From AC-32 sp963704005 (GTDB taxonomy: Bacteria > Actinomycetota > Thermoleophilia > Gaiellales > Gaiellaceae), in the NCBI GenBank assembly GCA_963704005.1, contig CAVPGJ010000003.1, positions 68,331-132,330 of the forward strand: a DNA stretch of 64,000 nt, read 5' to 3'. The notes under the pieces were generated by a model. That model was not told the DNA's origin and did not search any database. It worked only from the letters and a program-made list of their open reading frames with translations. The translations under genes were made by a program, and so were the position numbers. Positions 53,635 to 63,009 of the stretch are shown here, in pieces; position 1 is the stretch's first letter; each line of letters opens with the position of its first letter.

Positions 53635-54587
53635 GTGTGCGGTATCTGTGGAATCTTCCAGACGGGCGGGCCCCCGCGTCACGTCATCGAGCCGGACGTG
53701 CTCGACGCGATGACGGACGTGATGACCCACCGCGGCCCTGACGACCGCGGGACCGTCTCCCGTCCGGGCTTCGCCCTTAGCTGACGCTCGGGTTCGTTCC
53801 CGCGCCGCTGACGCCTCTTCGTGCGGTGAGGAAGCTGCAGCCCGGACACCGCCTCGCGTTCGACGGGCGCGGCGTCCGCGTCGAGGCATATTGGACCTAC
53901 CCGGAGCCGCTCGAGCGCCCGCCGCAGCGGAGCGACGAGGAGTGGACGGAGATCCTGCACGACGCACTCGACGAGGCCGTCGAGTCTCGCCTGATGAGCG
54001 ACGTCCCGCTGGGCGCGATGCTCAGCGGCGGGCTCGACTCGAGCCTGGTCGTGGCGCTGATGGCCCGCCGGATGGCGGAGCCGGTGAAGACCTTCAGCGT
54101 CGGCTTCGCGGGGACACCGGACAACGAGCTCGGCGCTGCGCGCACCGTCGCGAGCGCCTTCGGCACCGACCACCACGAGCTCGAGCTCTCGCTCGACGAC
54201 CCGATCGACCTCGACGCGCTGGTGTGGACGCTCGACGAGCCGCTGGCCGACCTCTCGTCGGTCGGGTTCGGCGCGCTCTCCGCGCTCGCGTCCCGCCACG
54301 TCAAGGTCGCGCTCTCCGGACAGAAGGTCGGCTTCTTCAGCACCGCGGTCGAGCACTGGCTCCGCTCGCAGGTCGGCGGCGTCGTCGACGACGTCCTGCT
54401 CGATCCCGGCGCCGCGATACCGCAGAGCTCGATCGACCCGGAGGTCGGCGTCGTGCCGCTCCTCGCGGCCGGCAAGCGCTCCTACAACGACTCGAAGTTC
54501 CTGCTCTCGGTGCTGATGCTCGAGCTATGGCTGACGCGGTTCCTGCCGCTGGCCACGACGCCGACCGCGGTGCCGAGCGTCGCCTAG
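53635..54587 (+). pseudogene. Asparagine synthase (glutamine-hydrolysing), copy 1, with two internal deletions
   Basis: Starts GTG 53635 (product begins MCGICGIFQTGGPPRHVIEP, with the glutaminase Cys 2). It reaches MTHRGPDDRGTVSRPGFALS, then stops at TGA 53784. Sequence resumes as LTLGFVPAPLTPLRAVRKLQ, so about 150 residues of the glutaminase domain are gone. The synthase part keeps the PPi-loop LSGGLDSSLVVALMA. After VALSGQ the next residues are KVGFFSTAVEHWL (junction about 54323/54324); copy 2 at 63.0-64.0 kb has 182 more codons between them. So both catalytic domains are damaged. Intact relatives amidate sugars or proteins in glycan clusters. Confidence 0.88.
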
Positions 54588-54590
54588 CAC

Positions 54591-55464
54591 GTGAGCCGGT
54601 TTCGCGTACGCAGCGGTCACGCCGGTTCGCAACGACTATGAGAACCTGGCTCGCCTCGCCGAGTCGCTCGAGTGGCAGACCGTGCCGCCGTCGGAGTGGA
54701 TCATCGTCGACAACGGCTCGACGGACGGCGGCCTGACCGTTGCGCACGAGCTCGCGGCCCGGCTCACCTGGGCGAGGGTGCTCGAGATCCCCGGCGAAGG
54801 AGCGCCGCGTCCCGGTGCCCCGATCGTCCGTGCGTTCCACGCCGGCCTCCGGTCGCTCTCGCGCCTTCCCGAGGTCGTCGTAAAGCTCGATGCCGACGTC
54901 TCGCTCGATCCGGACTACTTCGAGCGGCAGCTGGCCGCCTTCGAGGCGGACGAGCGGCTCGGCATCGCGAGCGGCGCCTGCCTCGAGCTCGACGGCGAGG
55001 AGTGGAAGCCGGTGGACGTCACGGAAGGGCATGTCCGCGGGGCCGTCCGCGCCTACCGGCGCGAGTGCCTGGAGGAGGTGCTCCCGCTCGAGGAGGGAGT
55101 CGGCTGGGACGGGATCGACGGCGTGAAGGCGTCGATGCGCGGCTGGCGGACCCGCACCGTGCCGGGGCTCGCCTTCTACCACCACCGGCCGCTTGGCCAC
55201 CGCGACGGCTCGCGCACCGCCCGCTGGAAGGCGCAGGGCCGCGCCTGCTGGTTCATGGGCTACCGGCCCGGCTACCTCTTCCTGCGCACGCTGCACCGGG
55301 CGCGCCAGAATCCGAGTGCGCTGGCGATGATTCCGAGCTATCTCGGAGCCGCGCTACGCCGGGAGCCGCGCTACCGCGACGCGGAGGTGCGCCGCTACCT
55401 GAGGGAAAGGCAGGGGATCCGCGCGGCAGTTCGTAGAGCCCGGTCTACGGGGGCACGAGCGTGA
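54591..55464 (+). CDS. Glycosyltransferase family 2, copy 1
   Basis: GT-A type transferase. GTG 54591 begins the gene; one missing base near 54597 shifts the frame, after which FAYAAVTPVRNDYENLARLA and WIIVDNGSTDG follow in the main frame. DLD-like metal motif VVVKLDADVSLDPDYF; acceptor-side EEGVGWDGIDGVKASMRGWR. It is homologous to the transferase at 62117-63007 along its length (shared FYHHRPLG/FYHHRPVG and VGWDGIDG motifs). It follows asparagine synthase copy 1 by three bases and is coupled to the pyruvyl-transferase gene by a 4-base overlap (55461-55464). Confidence 0.88.
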
Positions 55465-56434
55465 AGATCAGCTTCTTCGGCCACTTCGGGACGCTGAACA
55501 CCGGCAACGAGAGCACGCTGATGGCCGTCCATTCGCGTCTTCGCGGGCTCGCTCCCGACTCGGAGTTCGCGTGCATCTGCAGCCACCCTGAGCTGGTCGC
55601 CGAGAGAGAGGGCATCGAAGCCCTCCCGATCAACATCCGTGCGACGAAGCTCTGGAAGCACGAACAGGGCATGCGGCTGGACAGGCGCCTCGGAACCGCG
55701 TTGGTCGGCCTGAAGGAGGAGCTTCGCGAGTACGTCCGCGCCTTCAGGAGCCTCGAGGGCACCGACATGTTCATCGTCTCCGGAACAGGGCTGGTGACCG
55801 ATGCCTACGGCATCGCCGGGTGGGGGCCGTACAACCAGTTCAAGTGGGCGCTGATGGCGAAGCTTCGCGGATGCAAGGTGGTCTTCCTCAGCGTCGGCGT
55901 CGGACCGGTGCACCGGCCTTTCGGCCGCATCCTCGTCCGAGCATCGCTACGGCTCGCGGACTACCGCTCGTATCGCGACGACGCAAGCCTCGAGTACCTG
56001 AGGCGGATGGGCTTCCGCGCGAAGCGCGACCACGTCTACCCGGACCTTGCGTTGGGGTTGCCGGAGGCCCTGCTGCCGCCCGAGCGCAACGGCCATCGGC
56101 CGCCTAGACGGGTCATCGGACTCGGCCTGATGGACTACGTCGGGCGGTACAACGTCCCCGACCCGAGGTTCGAGACGCAGAAGCGGTACCTGCAGGCGCT
56201 GGGCGTCTTCGTCGAATGGCTGCTCGCGCACGACTACGACGTCAGGCTCCTGCTCGGCGATGGAGACCGGGACGTCGTCGACGACCTGAGGTCCGTGCTG
56301 CGGGAGCGACTGGGGAGCTACGACGAGAACCGCGTCGTCGACGAGCCGATCGCGTCGGTCGGCGACGTCAGGGTGTCGAATCGGCCCGGAAGGCTCTCGA
56401 CGAGCAGTACGACCTCCTTCTCGCCACCCTATGA
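55461..56434 (+). pseudogene. Polysaccharide pyruvyl transferase, with loss of its C-terminal third
   Basis: Adds pyruvate ketals to sugars of exported polysaccharide. ATG 55461 (MKISFFGHFGTLNTGNESTL). SGTGLVTDAYGIAGWGPYNQ and VVFLSVGVGPVHRPFGRILV match the family. After PIASVGDVR (about 56375) the frame changes and ends ESARKALDEQYDLLLATL at TGA 56434, the natural C-terminus. The conserved RFH-containing part normally between these pieces is absent, so an internal deletion of roughly 80-100 residues plus a frameshift is inferred. As read the open frame instead runs to 56447. The ATG of the next gene (56431) overlaps the true stop. Confidence 0.8.
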
Positions 56435-57375
56435 CCGAGCTGGTTGAAGCCGATCGCGGGCCCGTGGTGCCCGGCTCGCCTCCTTCGAACGAGCTCCGGC
56501 GGCTGGTGGGGCGGTGCTTCTGGGGCGCCAACCGGCGAATCTGGCGCGCTCTCCCGGCTCGCGCCAGAGGCTCGCGCCCGGTGCAGGCCTACGGCAGGTG
56601 GCTGCACGCTCTCGTCGGTCGACGCGCGAACCGCGAGATGTACATCGGAACGATGTTCTTGCGGAACAGGCCGGCGCTCGAGCTGATGCGCCGCTTGCGG
56701 CGAGAGAAGCCCGAGGGCTCGACCGTGAGCCTCGCGGTCCTGGCCTGCAGCATCGGCGTCGAGCTGTACTCGATCCTCTGGACGCTTCGGAAGGCGCGCC
56801 CGGATCTGACGTTTACCGCCGTCGGCTTGGACACCTCGGAAGAGGTCCTCCGCGTCGCGGAGGAGGGCGTGTACGGCCCGCAGTCCTCCGAATTCGTCGA
56901 CGCCTCCGTCTTCGAGCGGCTGACCGAGCGCGAGGAACGGGAGATGTTCGATTGGGAAGGCGATCAGGCGCAGGTCAAGCCATGGCTTCGTGAAGGGATC
57001 ACGTGGCGAGTGGGCGATGCTTCCGACCCGGAGCTCGTCGACGCCCTCGGCCCTCAGGACATCGTGGTCGCGAACAACTTCCTGTGCCACATGGACGCGC
57101 AGAGCGCGGAGCGCTGCCTACGGAACTTCGCGCGTCTGGTGGCTCCGGGCGGCTATCTGTTCGTCGCCGGCGTCGATCTCGACCTGCGTACCAGGGTCGC
57201 GGTCGAGCTTGGCTGGAAGCCGGTCGAGGAGCTGACGGCCGAGATCCACGAAGGCGATCCGTCGGTTCGGGGCGACTGGTGGCCCTGGGAATGGTGGGCG
57301 CTCGAGCCGCTCGACCGGAAGAGGCCTGACTGGCAGACTCGGTACGCCTCGGTCTTTCAGATCGGCTCGAATTAG
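56431..57375 (+). CDS. CheR-like SAM methyltransferase
   Basis: 314 residues, from ATG 56431 (ATGA overlap with the preceding stop). The Rossmann motif I is LAVLACSIGVELYSILWTLR, later DIVVANNFLCHMDAQSAERC and LVAPGGYLFVAGVDLDLRTR, the pattern seen in CheR-type methyltransferases that lack a chemoreceptor target. In glycan clusters such enzymes probably O-methylate a sugar or carboxyl. Intact reading frame. Confidence 0.85.
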   Translation: MTELVEADRGPVVPGSPPSNELRRLVGRCFWGANRRIWRALPARARGSRPVQAYGRWLHALVGRRANREMYIGTMFLRNRPALELMRRLRREKPEGSTVSLAVLACSIGVELYSILWTLRKARPDLTFTAVGLDTSEEVLRVAEEGVYGPQSSEFVDASVFERLTEREEREMFDWEGDQAQVKPWLREGITWRVGDASDPELVDALGPQDIVVANNFLCHMDAQSAERCLRNFARLVAPGGYLFVAGVDLDLRTRVAVELGWKPVEELTAEIHEGDPSVRGDWWPWEWWALEPLDRKRPDWQTRYASVFQIGSN

Positions 57376-57389
57376 CCGATTCGACTCTC

Positions 57390-58668
57390 ATGGACTCGCA
57401 CGCAGCAATACGTCCCGGCGGAACACACTGCCGCTTCTGCGAGGCGCCGCTCGAGCTGACGATGGTCGACCTCGGCAAGTCGCCGCTCTGCGAGAGCTTC
57501 CTGCCCGCGGACCGGCTCGAGGAGATGGAGCCGTTCTACCCGCTCCACGTCCGCGTCTGCACCGAGCTGCTGGCTCGCGCAGCTGCCGTCCTTCGTTCCG
57601 CCTGACGGAGATCTTCGAGGAGTACGCCTACTTCTCGGCCTACTCCGACTTCCTGGGTCGAGCATGCGCGCGCCTACGTGGACATGATCAGCGACCGGCT
57701 CGGCCTCGGCCCGGAGAGCCTCGTCGTCGAGCTCGCCTCGAACGACGGCTACCTGCTCCAGCACTTCCTGCCGAAGGGCGTGCCGGTGCTCGGGATCGAC
57801 CCGGCGGCGAACGTCGCGGTCGCGGCCGAGGAGCGGGGCGTGCCGACGCTCGTCGAGTTCTTCGGCGTCGAGCTCGCCGAGCGGCTCGTCGCGCGAGCGC
57901 GGCCACGCCGACCTCGTGCTCGGCAACAACGTGCTCGCGCAGGTGCCGGACCTGAACGACTTCGTCCACGGCGTCGCGATCCTGCTGGCGCCCGGCGGCA
58001 CGACGACCTTCGAGTTCCCGCACCTCGCGCGGCTGCTCGAGGGCCTCCAGTACGACACGATCTACCACGAGCACTTCGGCTACTTCTCGCTGACGACGAT
58101 CCGCGAGGTCTTCGCGGCGCACGGGCTGACGGTGGTCGACGTCGAGGAGCTGCAGAGCCACGGCGGCTCGCTCCGGGTCTACGCGCAGCACGCGGCCGCG
58201 GCCGGAGCGCCCTCGCCGGCGGTGGGCGAGCTCGCGGCCCGCGAGGAGGCGGAGGGGCTGCTCGATCCGGAGCGTTACCGCGCCTTCGCGCGCGAGGTCG
58301 AGGAGTCGAAGCGGACGCTGCTCGAGCTGCTGATCCGGCTCAAGCGCGAGGGCAAGCAGGTCGTCGGCTACGGCGCGCCCGGCAAGGGCAACACGCTGCT
58401 CAACTACTGCGGCATCCGCACCGACTTCCTCGACTACACGGTCGACCGGAACCCGTACAAGCACGGCCGCTTCACCCCGGGCACGCACATCCCGATCGAC
58501 CCGCCGGAGCGGATCGCCGAGACGCGGCCGGACGCGATCGTGATCCTGCCCTGGAACCTCGCGCGCGAGATCGCGGCCCAGCTCGCGTACACGGAGGAGT
58601 GGGGGGCGCAGCTGATCGTGCCGATCCCGTTCGCAAAGGTGCTCGAGCCCAACCGGGTCCGCGGTTGA
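57390..58668 (+). pseudogene. NDP-hexose C-methyltransferase (TylCIII/NovU type), three or more frameshifts
   Basis: Adds a methyl branch to a keto-sugar nucleotide. From ATG 57390 the N-terminal zinc-binding domain reads THCRFCEAPLELTMVDLGKS, then breaks near 57560-57610. The SAM domain ELASNDGYLLQHFLPKGVPV follows in another frame and breaks again near 57900 at the LGNNVLAQVPDLNDFV motif. The C-terminal part is intact: HEHFGYFSLTTIREVF, GYGAPGKGNTLLNYCGIRTD and LPWNLAREIAAQLAYTEEWG. All pieces are in order, so one gene of about 420 residues is likely. Confidence 0.88.
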
Positions 58669-58699
58669 CCTGTGCATGGGTCGGCCGGACAATGAGGCC

Positions 58700-59541
58700 A
58701 TGAAGGTCGTGATCTTCTGCGGCGGCTTCGGCGTCCGGATGGGCGAGGAGACGCAACGGATCCCGAAGCCGATGATCGAGATCGGCGGCAGGCCGATCCT
58801 CTGGCACATCATGCGCTACTACGCGATGTGGGGCCACGACGACTTCATCCTCTGCCTGGGCTACAAGGGCGAGGTCGTCAAGCAGTTCTTCCTCTCCTAC
58901 AACGGCGCGCTGCTCAACGACTTCGTGCTCGACCACGACGCCGGCGGCACGAAGCTCGAGCTGCTCTCGCGCGAGCTCGACAAGTGGCGCATCACCTTCG
59001 TCGACACCGGCCTGAACGCGACGATCGGCGAGCGCCTGAAGGCCGTCGCGCCCTTCATCGGCGACGACGACACCTTCCTCGCGACCTACGGGGACGGCCT
59101 GACGGACGCGCCGCTGACGCAGGTGATCCAGACCTTCCACGAGAGCGGGAAGACGGCGCATGTTCCTCTCGGTGCGGCCGCAGTTCAACGCCCACCTCGT
59201 CATCGCCGACCCCGACGGTAACGTCCAGGCGGTGGAGGAGCTCAGCCGCTCCGACGTGCGGATCAACGGCGGCTTCTTCGTCCTGAAGCGGGAGATCCTC
59301 GACCTGATCGAGCCCGGCGACGAGCTCGTCGAGGAGACCTTCGCGCGGCTGATCGCGGAGCGGCGAGCTGATCGCCTACCCGTACGAGGGGTTCTTCCAG
59401 GCGATGGACACGATCAAGGACCGCCAGTCCCTCGAGACCCTGCACGAGTCGGGAGAGGCGCCGTGGCGCCGCTTCCCCGTCGACGTCCTGCCGAACGCCG
59501 TGATGCCCGCGGACGTACGTGCTGATCCTGTCTCCAGCTGA
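58700..59541 (+). pseudogene. rfbF: Glucose-1-phosphate cytidylyltransferase, frameshifted
   Basis: Makes CDP-glucose from CTP and glucose-1-phosphate. ATG 58700 (MKVVIFCGGFGVRMGEETQR, nucleotidyltransferase signature with IPKPMIEIGGRPILWHIMRY). FLATYGDGLTDAPLTQVIQT is the metal-binding Asp region. The frame breaks near 59158 before FLSVRPQFNAHLVIADPDGN and near 59365 before LIAYPYEGFFQAMDTIKDRQ. The C-terminal end is uncertain and overlaps the start of the deacetylase gene. With a C-methyltransferase and an RmlC-like epimerase it points to a CDP-deoxysugar; a CDP-glucose dehydratase is not in the window. Confidence 0.88.
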
Positions 59542-60170
59542 GCCGCTTCGTCGCGTCCTCGCGATCGGCTGTCACGCGGACGACATCGAGATCGGGTGCG
59601 GCGGGACGCTCCTCACGCTGGTCGAGGCGAACCCCGAGCTCGAGGTCGACTGGGTCGTGCTCGCCTCGCCGGGCGATCGCGCCGAGGAGGCGCGTGCGAG
59701 CGCGGCCTCGTTCCTGGCCGGCGCCGCGAACGTGCGCGTCGAGGTGCACGAGTTCAGAGACGGCTTCCTGCCGTACGTCGGCGGCGAGGTGAAGGACGTC
59801 TTCGAGGACCTCAAGGGCCGGGTCGACCCCCAGATCGTCTTCACGCACGCGGGCTACGACTACCACCAGGACCACCGCCTCGCGTGCGAGCTGACGTGGA
59901 ACACCTTCCGGCGCCATCTGATCCTCGAGTACGAGATCCCCAAGGTCGACGGCGACCTCGGGCGGCCGAACGTCTTCTTCCCGCTCAGCTCGGCGGTCGT
60001 CGAGCGGAAGCTCGACCTGCTCGAGCAGACACTTCCCGAGCCAGGTCGGCAAGCACTGGTTCGACCGGGAGACGTTCCTCGGCCTGATGCGGCTGCGCGG
60101 GATGGAAGCGGTCGCGCCGGACCGCTACGCGGAGGGGTTCACGGCCCGGAAGGCGGTGCTCGCCTCGTGA
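59519..60170 (+). pseudogene. PIG-L family deacetylase, one frameshift
   Basis: N-acetylglucosaminyl-type deacetylase. From GTG 59519. The metal site is RRVLAIGCHADDIEIGCGGT with a later HAGYDYHQDHRLACELTW, all typical. One extra base near 60037 breaks the frame; beyond it, SQVGKHWFDRETFLGLMRLR ends the protein at TGA 60168-60170, overlapping the GTG of the next gene. About 217 residues. Probably deacetylates the amino sugar or a lipid-linked intermediate. Confidence 0.87.
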
Positions 60171-60725
60171 GGTTCGTCCCGACCCGGCTCGAGGGCGCGT
60201 ACGTGGTCGAGCCCGAGCCGCACCGCGACGAGCGCGGGTTCTTCGCCCGGAGCTGGGATCGCGAGGAGTTCGGCGAGCACGGCCTCGCGACGGAGGTCGT
60301 CCAGTGCAGCTTCTCGCGGAACACGCACGCCGGGACGCTTCGCGGGCTCCACTTCCAGACCGCGCCCCACGAGGAGGTCAAGCTCGTGCGCTGCACGGCC
60401 GGCGCGATCTTCGACGTGATCGTCGACCTGCGCGAGGGCTCGCCGACACACGGCGAGTGGCTCGGCGTCCGCCTGGACGCGGAGCACGGGAACGCGCTCT
60501 ACGTTCCGAAGGGGTTCGCGCACGGCTTCCAGACGCTCGTCGACGGGGCGGAGGTCTTCTACATGATGGCCGACCCCTACGTGCCCGAAGCGGCCGCCGG
60601 GCGTGCGCTGGGACGACCCGGCCTTCGGGATCGAGTGGCCGCCGGCCGAGCGGCGGACGATCGGCGAGCGCGACCTCGCGTGGCCGGACTACCGGCCGGG
60701 AAGCCTGCGCAGCCTGGGCGCGTAG
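60167..60725 (+). pseudogene. dTDP-4-dehydrorhamnose 3,5-epimerase-like protein, one frameshift
   Basis: RmlC family cupin epimerase. GTG 60167 overlaps the preceding TGA. RFVPTRLEGAYVVEPEPHRD, EVVQCSFSRNTHAGTLRGLH and HGEWLGVRLDAEHGNALYVP, plus KGFAHGFQTLVDGAEVFYMM, are the family core. One extra base near 60603 shifts the frame; the C-terminus then reads VRWDDPAFGIEWPPAERRTI and ends at TAG 60723-60725. About 185 residues. Acts on the same sugar nucleotide as the C-methyltransferase. Convergent 37-base overlap with the SDR gene. Confidence 0.87.
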
Positions 60726-61496
60726 AGGTCGTCGCGGCGGATCTCGTCGATCTGCGCGAGCAGGACGTCGAGGTCGTCGAGCGTGTGGAGGAGCCGGCCG
60801 CTCAGCGCGTCGGCGGAGCCGCTCGCGAGGCGGACGATCAGCTTCGCGGTCGCCGCCGCGTCGAGCGGCTCGCGATCCGCCTTCGCCGGGGAACCACCTG
60901 CGGCCGACATCCGATTCGGTCAGCTGTCGCGTCAGCTCGGTCGCCGTGAACCCGGGCGCGACGGAGAAGACGACGACGCCGTGGTCGGCGAGCGATGCGG
61001 CGAGCGCCTCGGTGAGAGCCGCGAGCGCCGCCTTCCCGCAGGCGTAGCCGGTCTGGTAGGGCGCAGGCCGCAGCGCCGCGTAGCTCGTCACGTTCACGAT
61101 CCGCCCGCGGCCGCGCTCGATCATGCCCGGGACGACGGCGCGGCAGAGGTTGTAGGCCCCGCCGAGGCTCGTCGTCACGTCCGCCCACCAGTCGTCGGGC
61201 CGCACCTCCCAGAGCGGGCCGAGCGCCCGGAGCGAGCCGGCGTTGTTGACGAGCACGCCGACCGGACCGAGTCGTTCCCCGGCCGTCGCGACCGCCTCGC
61301 CGACCGCCTCGGCGTCCGTCACGTCGGCGACGAGGTCGAGCGCGGTGCCGCCGCGTCTCTCCACGAGCTCGCGCGTCTCGCGCAGCCCTGCGGCCGAGCG
61401 GGCGAGGAGCGCAACGCGGAAGCCGTCCTCGGCGAGCGCGAGCGCCGTGGCGCGCCCGATCCCGCGGCTCGCGCCGGTGACGAGAGCGACGTCCAC
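60689..61496 (-). pseudogene. Short-chain dehydrogenase/reductase, one frameshift
   Basis: Classical SDR, NAD(P)-dependent. From GTG 61496: VDVALVTGASRGIGRATALA is the cofactor motif, GVLVNNAGSLRALGPLWEV follows, and the catalytic Ser-Tyr-Lys set is VTSYAALRPAPYQTGYACGK. One extra base near 60888-60890 breaks the frame, after which ADREPLDAAATAKLIVRLAS leads to the stop at 60689 (LYAPRLRRLPGR). About 268 residues. It is on the opposite strand to the adjacent genes and may reduce the 4-keto sugar; not certain. Confidence 0.85.
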
Positions 61497-61500
61497 GCCC

Positions 61501-61789
61501 TCAGCCCAGGCGCTCGAGGAGGTCGTGCTCGCTCGAGCGTCGCCGAGCGCCGGCCAGCTGGCAACGGATTCCCGGACGAGAGTGGGATTGACGACGAACG
61601 CCAGCATCGCGGAAGGTCGATCGACCCGCTGGACGTGCTCCGGGCGCGCGTGGGAAGCGCGCCAGAGCCGAGGAACTCGTCCATCTGCCGCACGCGCTCA
61701 GGGAGTTCTGCAGCCACCCGGTCGAAGCTTTCGCGCAGGGATGCACCGATTCCGTCATCGGACCAGACCATGATTGCGGCAGTCGCCAA
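61501..61789 (-). pseudogene. Broken hypothetical gene upstream of the SDR
   Basis: Three frames cover the stretch in pieces that join in order: MVWSDDGIGASLRESFDRVA (start TTG 61789 or ATG 61771), MLAFVVNPTLVRESVASWPA, and SEHDLLERLG ending at 61501. The sum is about 95 residues with at least two frameshifts. No family is recognised. It ends five bases before the SDR start and is in the same direction. Confidence 0.45.
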
Positions 61790-62116
61790 AGCAGTCGTCT
61801 ATCGCAACGGGCGTCGCCCGTGCCACTCTCCATCGACGGCACGAGGGAGTTGCGCAGACGGAACTAAGCCGAGCCGACCTGAACGTGGACCGCGAACGTG
61901 AGCCAAAACTCGCGCGTTTCCAACGAATCGCCGATGCGCCCCGTGTCTCGCATCCACCGCGTTGTGAGTCGCGTCGGCAACATGGTGTTGGAGTTGGCGC
62001 CGTCTCTTTCGCGCATGCCGCCGAAGACCGAGCCTGCGCATCTCATCGAACGTCGCGAGCCCTGGTGCGCGGTTGGTAACACCGGAACGAGGGCGCTTAG
62101 TCCTGCCGCCCGCGTC
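61790..62116. other. Intergenic region without a supported gene
   Basis: About 330 bases between the broken hypothetical gene and the second glycosyltransferase. Frames crossing it have no start or codon pattern that stands out. Base composition is slightly lower in G+C than the flanks. Probably holds promoter material for the minus-strand SDR unit. Confidence 0.4.
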
Positions 62117-63007
62117 TCAGGCCCGGTCAATGTTCCCGTTCCTGCGGCCGGCCCGCTCGAGCGCGACTGTCCGAAGCCGCTGCTTTCGACGCACGTAGTT
62201 GCGGACGTCCGCATCCCGGCACCGCGGCTCGCGGCGAATGGCAGCGGCAAGATAACTCGTGCTCATCGCCAACGCCCACGGCTGTCGCCGCGCGCGGTAC
62301 AGCGAGCGTAGAAGCAGGTAGGAAAAGCGGTACCCCATGTAGTACGCGGCCTCGCCCTGTGCTTGCCACCGCGCGGCGGGGGCGCCGTCACGAATTCCGA
62401 CTGGCCGATGGTGGTAGAAGCTGAGCTCGGGGAGCATACGCGTCGTCCAGCCGCGAACAGTGGCCTTGAATCCGTCGATACCGTCCCAGCCGACACGCTC
62501 CTCGAGCGGTAGAACCTCTTGGAGGCATTCGCGCCGATAGGCCCGCGCCGCGCCACGTACGTGCCCGGGGGCGACTGCGACGGGTTCCCACTTTCCGTCC
62601 CGCTGTTCGAGACAGGTGCCGCTCGCGATGCCGAGTCGAGGTTCCGCGGCGAACGCGGCGAGCAGACGCTCGAAATGATCCGGCTCCATCGACGTGTCCG
62701 CATCAAGCTTGACGATGACCGACGGGGCTGCTTCGAGTTCCCTCAGGCCGGCGTGAAAGGCGCGCACGATCGGCGCCCCGGGTTTCGGACGCCCGTGCTC
62801 TGCGGGAACTGAAATCACGCGGATCCAGGGACGCGTGAGAGCGAGTGCGGTTGCGACCTCGAACGTCGCGTCCGTGGAGCCGTTGTCGACGATTATCCAC
62901 GCTAGTGGCAATTGCGTCTGCCGGTCGATCGCCGCCGACAACCGCTCGAGGTTCTCTGCCTCGTCCCGAAGAGGCGTGACTAGCGCGTATGTCAGCTCGG
63001 TGCCCAT
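62117..63007 (-). CDS. Glycosyltransferase family 2, copy 2
   Basis: 296 residues, intact. MGTELTYALVTPLRDEAENL then WIIVDNGSTDATFEVATALA, the DxD-like site SVIVKLDADTSMEPDHFERL, and RVGWDGIDGFKATVRGWTTR. It is homologous to the transferase at 54591-55464 with matching blocks along the chain. It follows asparagine synthase copy 2 by two bases on the minus strand. Probably cytosolic, adding a sugar to a lipid-linked intermediate. Confidence 0.9.
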   Translation of the reverse strand: MGTELTYALVTPLRDEAENLERLSAAIDRQTQLPLAWIIVDNGSTDATFEVATALALTRPWIRVISVPAEHGRPKPGAPIVRAFHAGLRELEAAPSVIVKLDADTSMEPDHFERLLAAFAAEPRLGIASGTCLEQRDGKWEPVAVAPGHVRGAARAYRRECLQEVLPLEERVGWDGIDGFKATVRGWTTRMLPELSFYHHRPVGIRDGAPAARWQAQGEAAYYMGYRFSYLLLRSLYRARRQPWALAMSTSYLAAAIRREPRCRDADVRNYVRRKQRLRTVALERAGRRNGNIDRA

Positions 63008-63009
63008 CG

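Noticed and set aside
59519..60949. A fused PIG-L/RmlC protein
   Set aside because: The join is created by a frameshift near 60037. Restored frames give separate proteins overlapping by GTGA at 60167-60170.
61898..62311. A 137-residue plus-strand gene
   Set aside because: Composition is not protein-like, and it overlaps the intact glycosyltransferase on the other strand.
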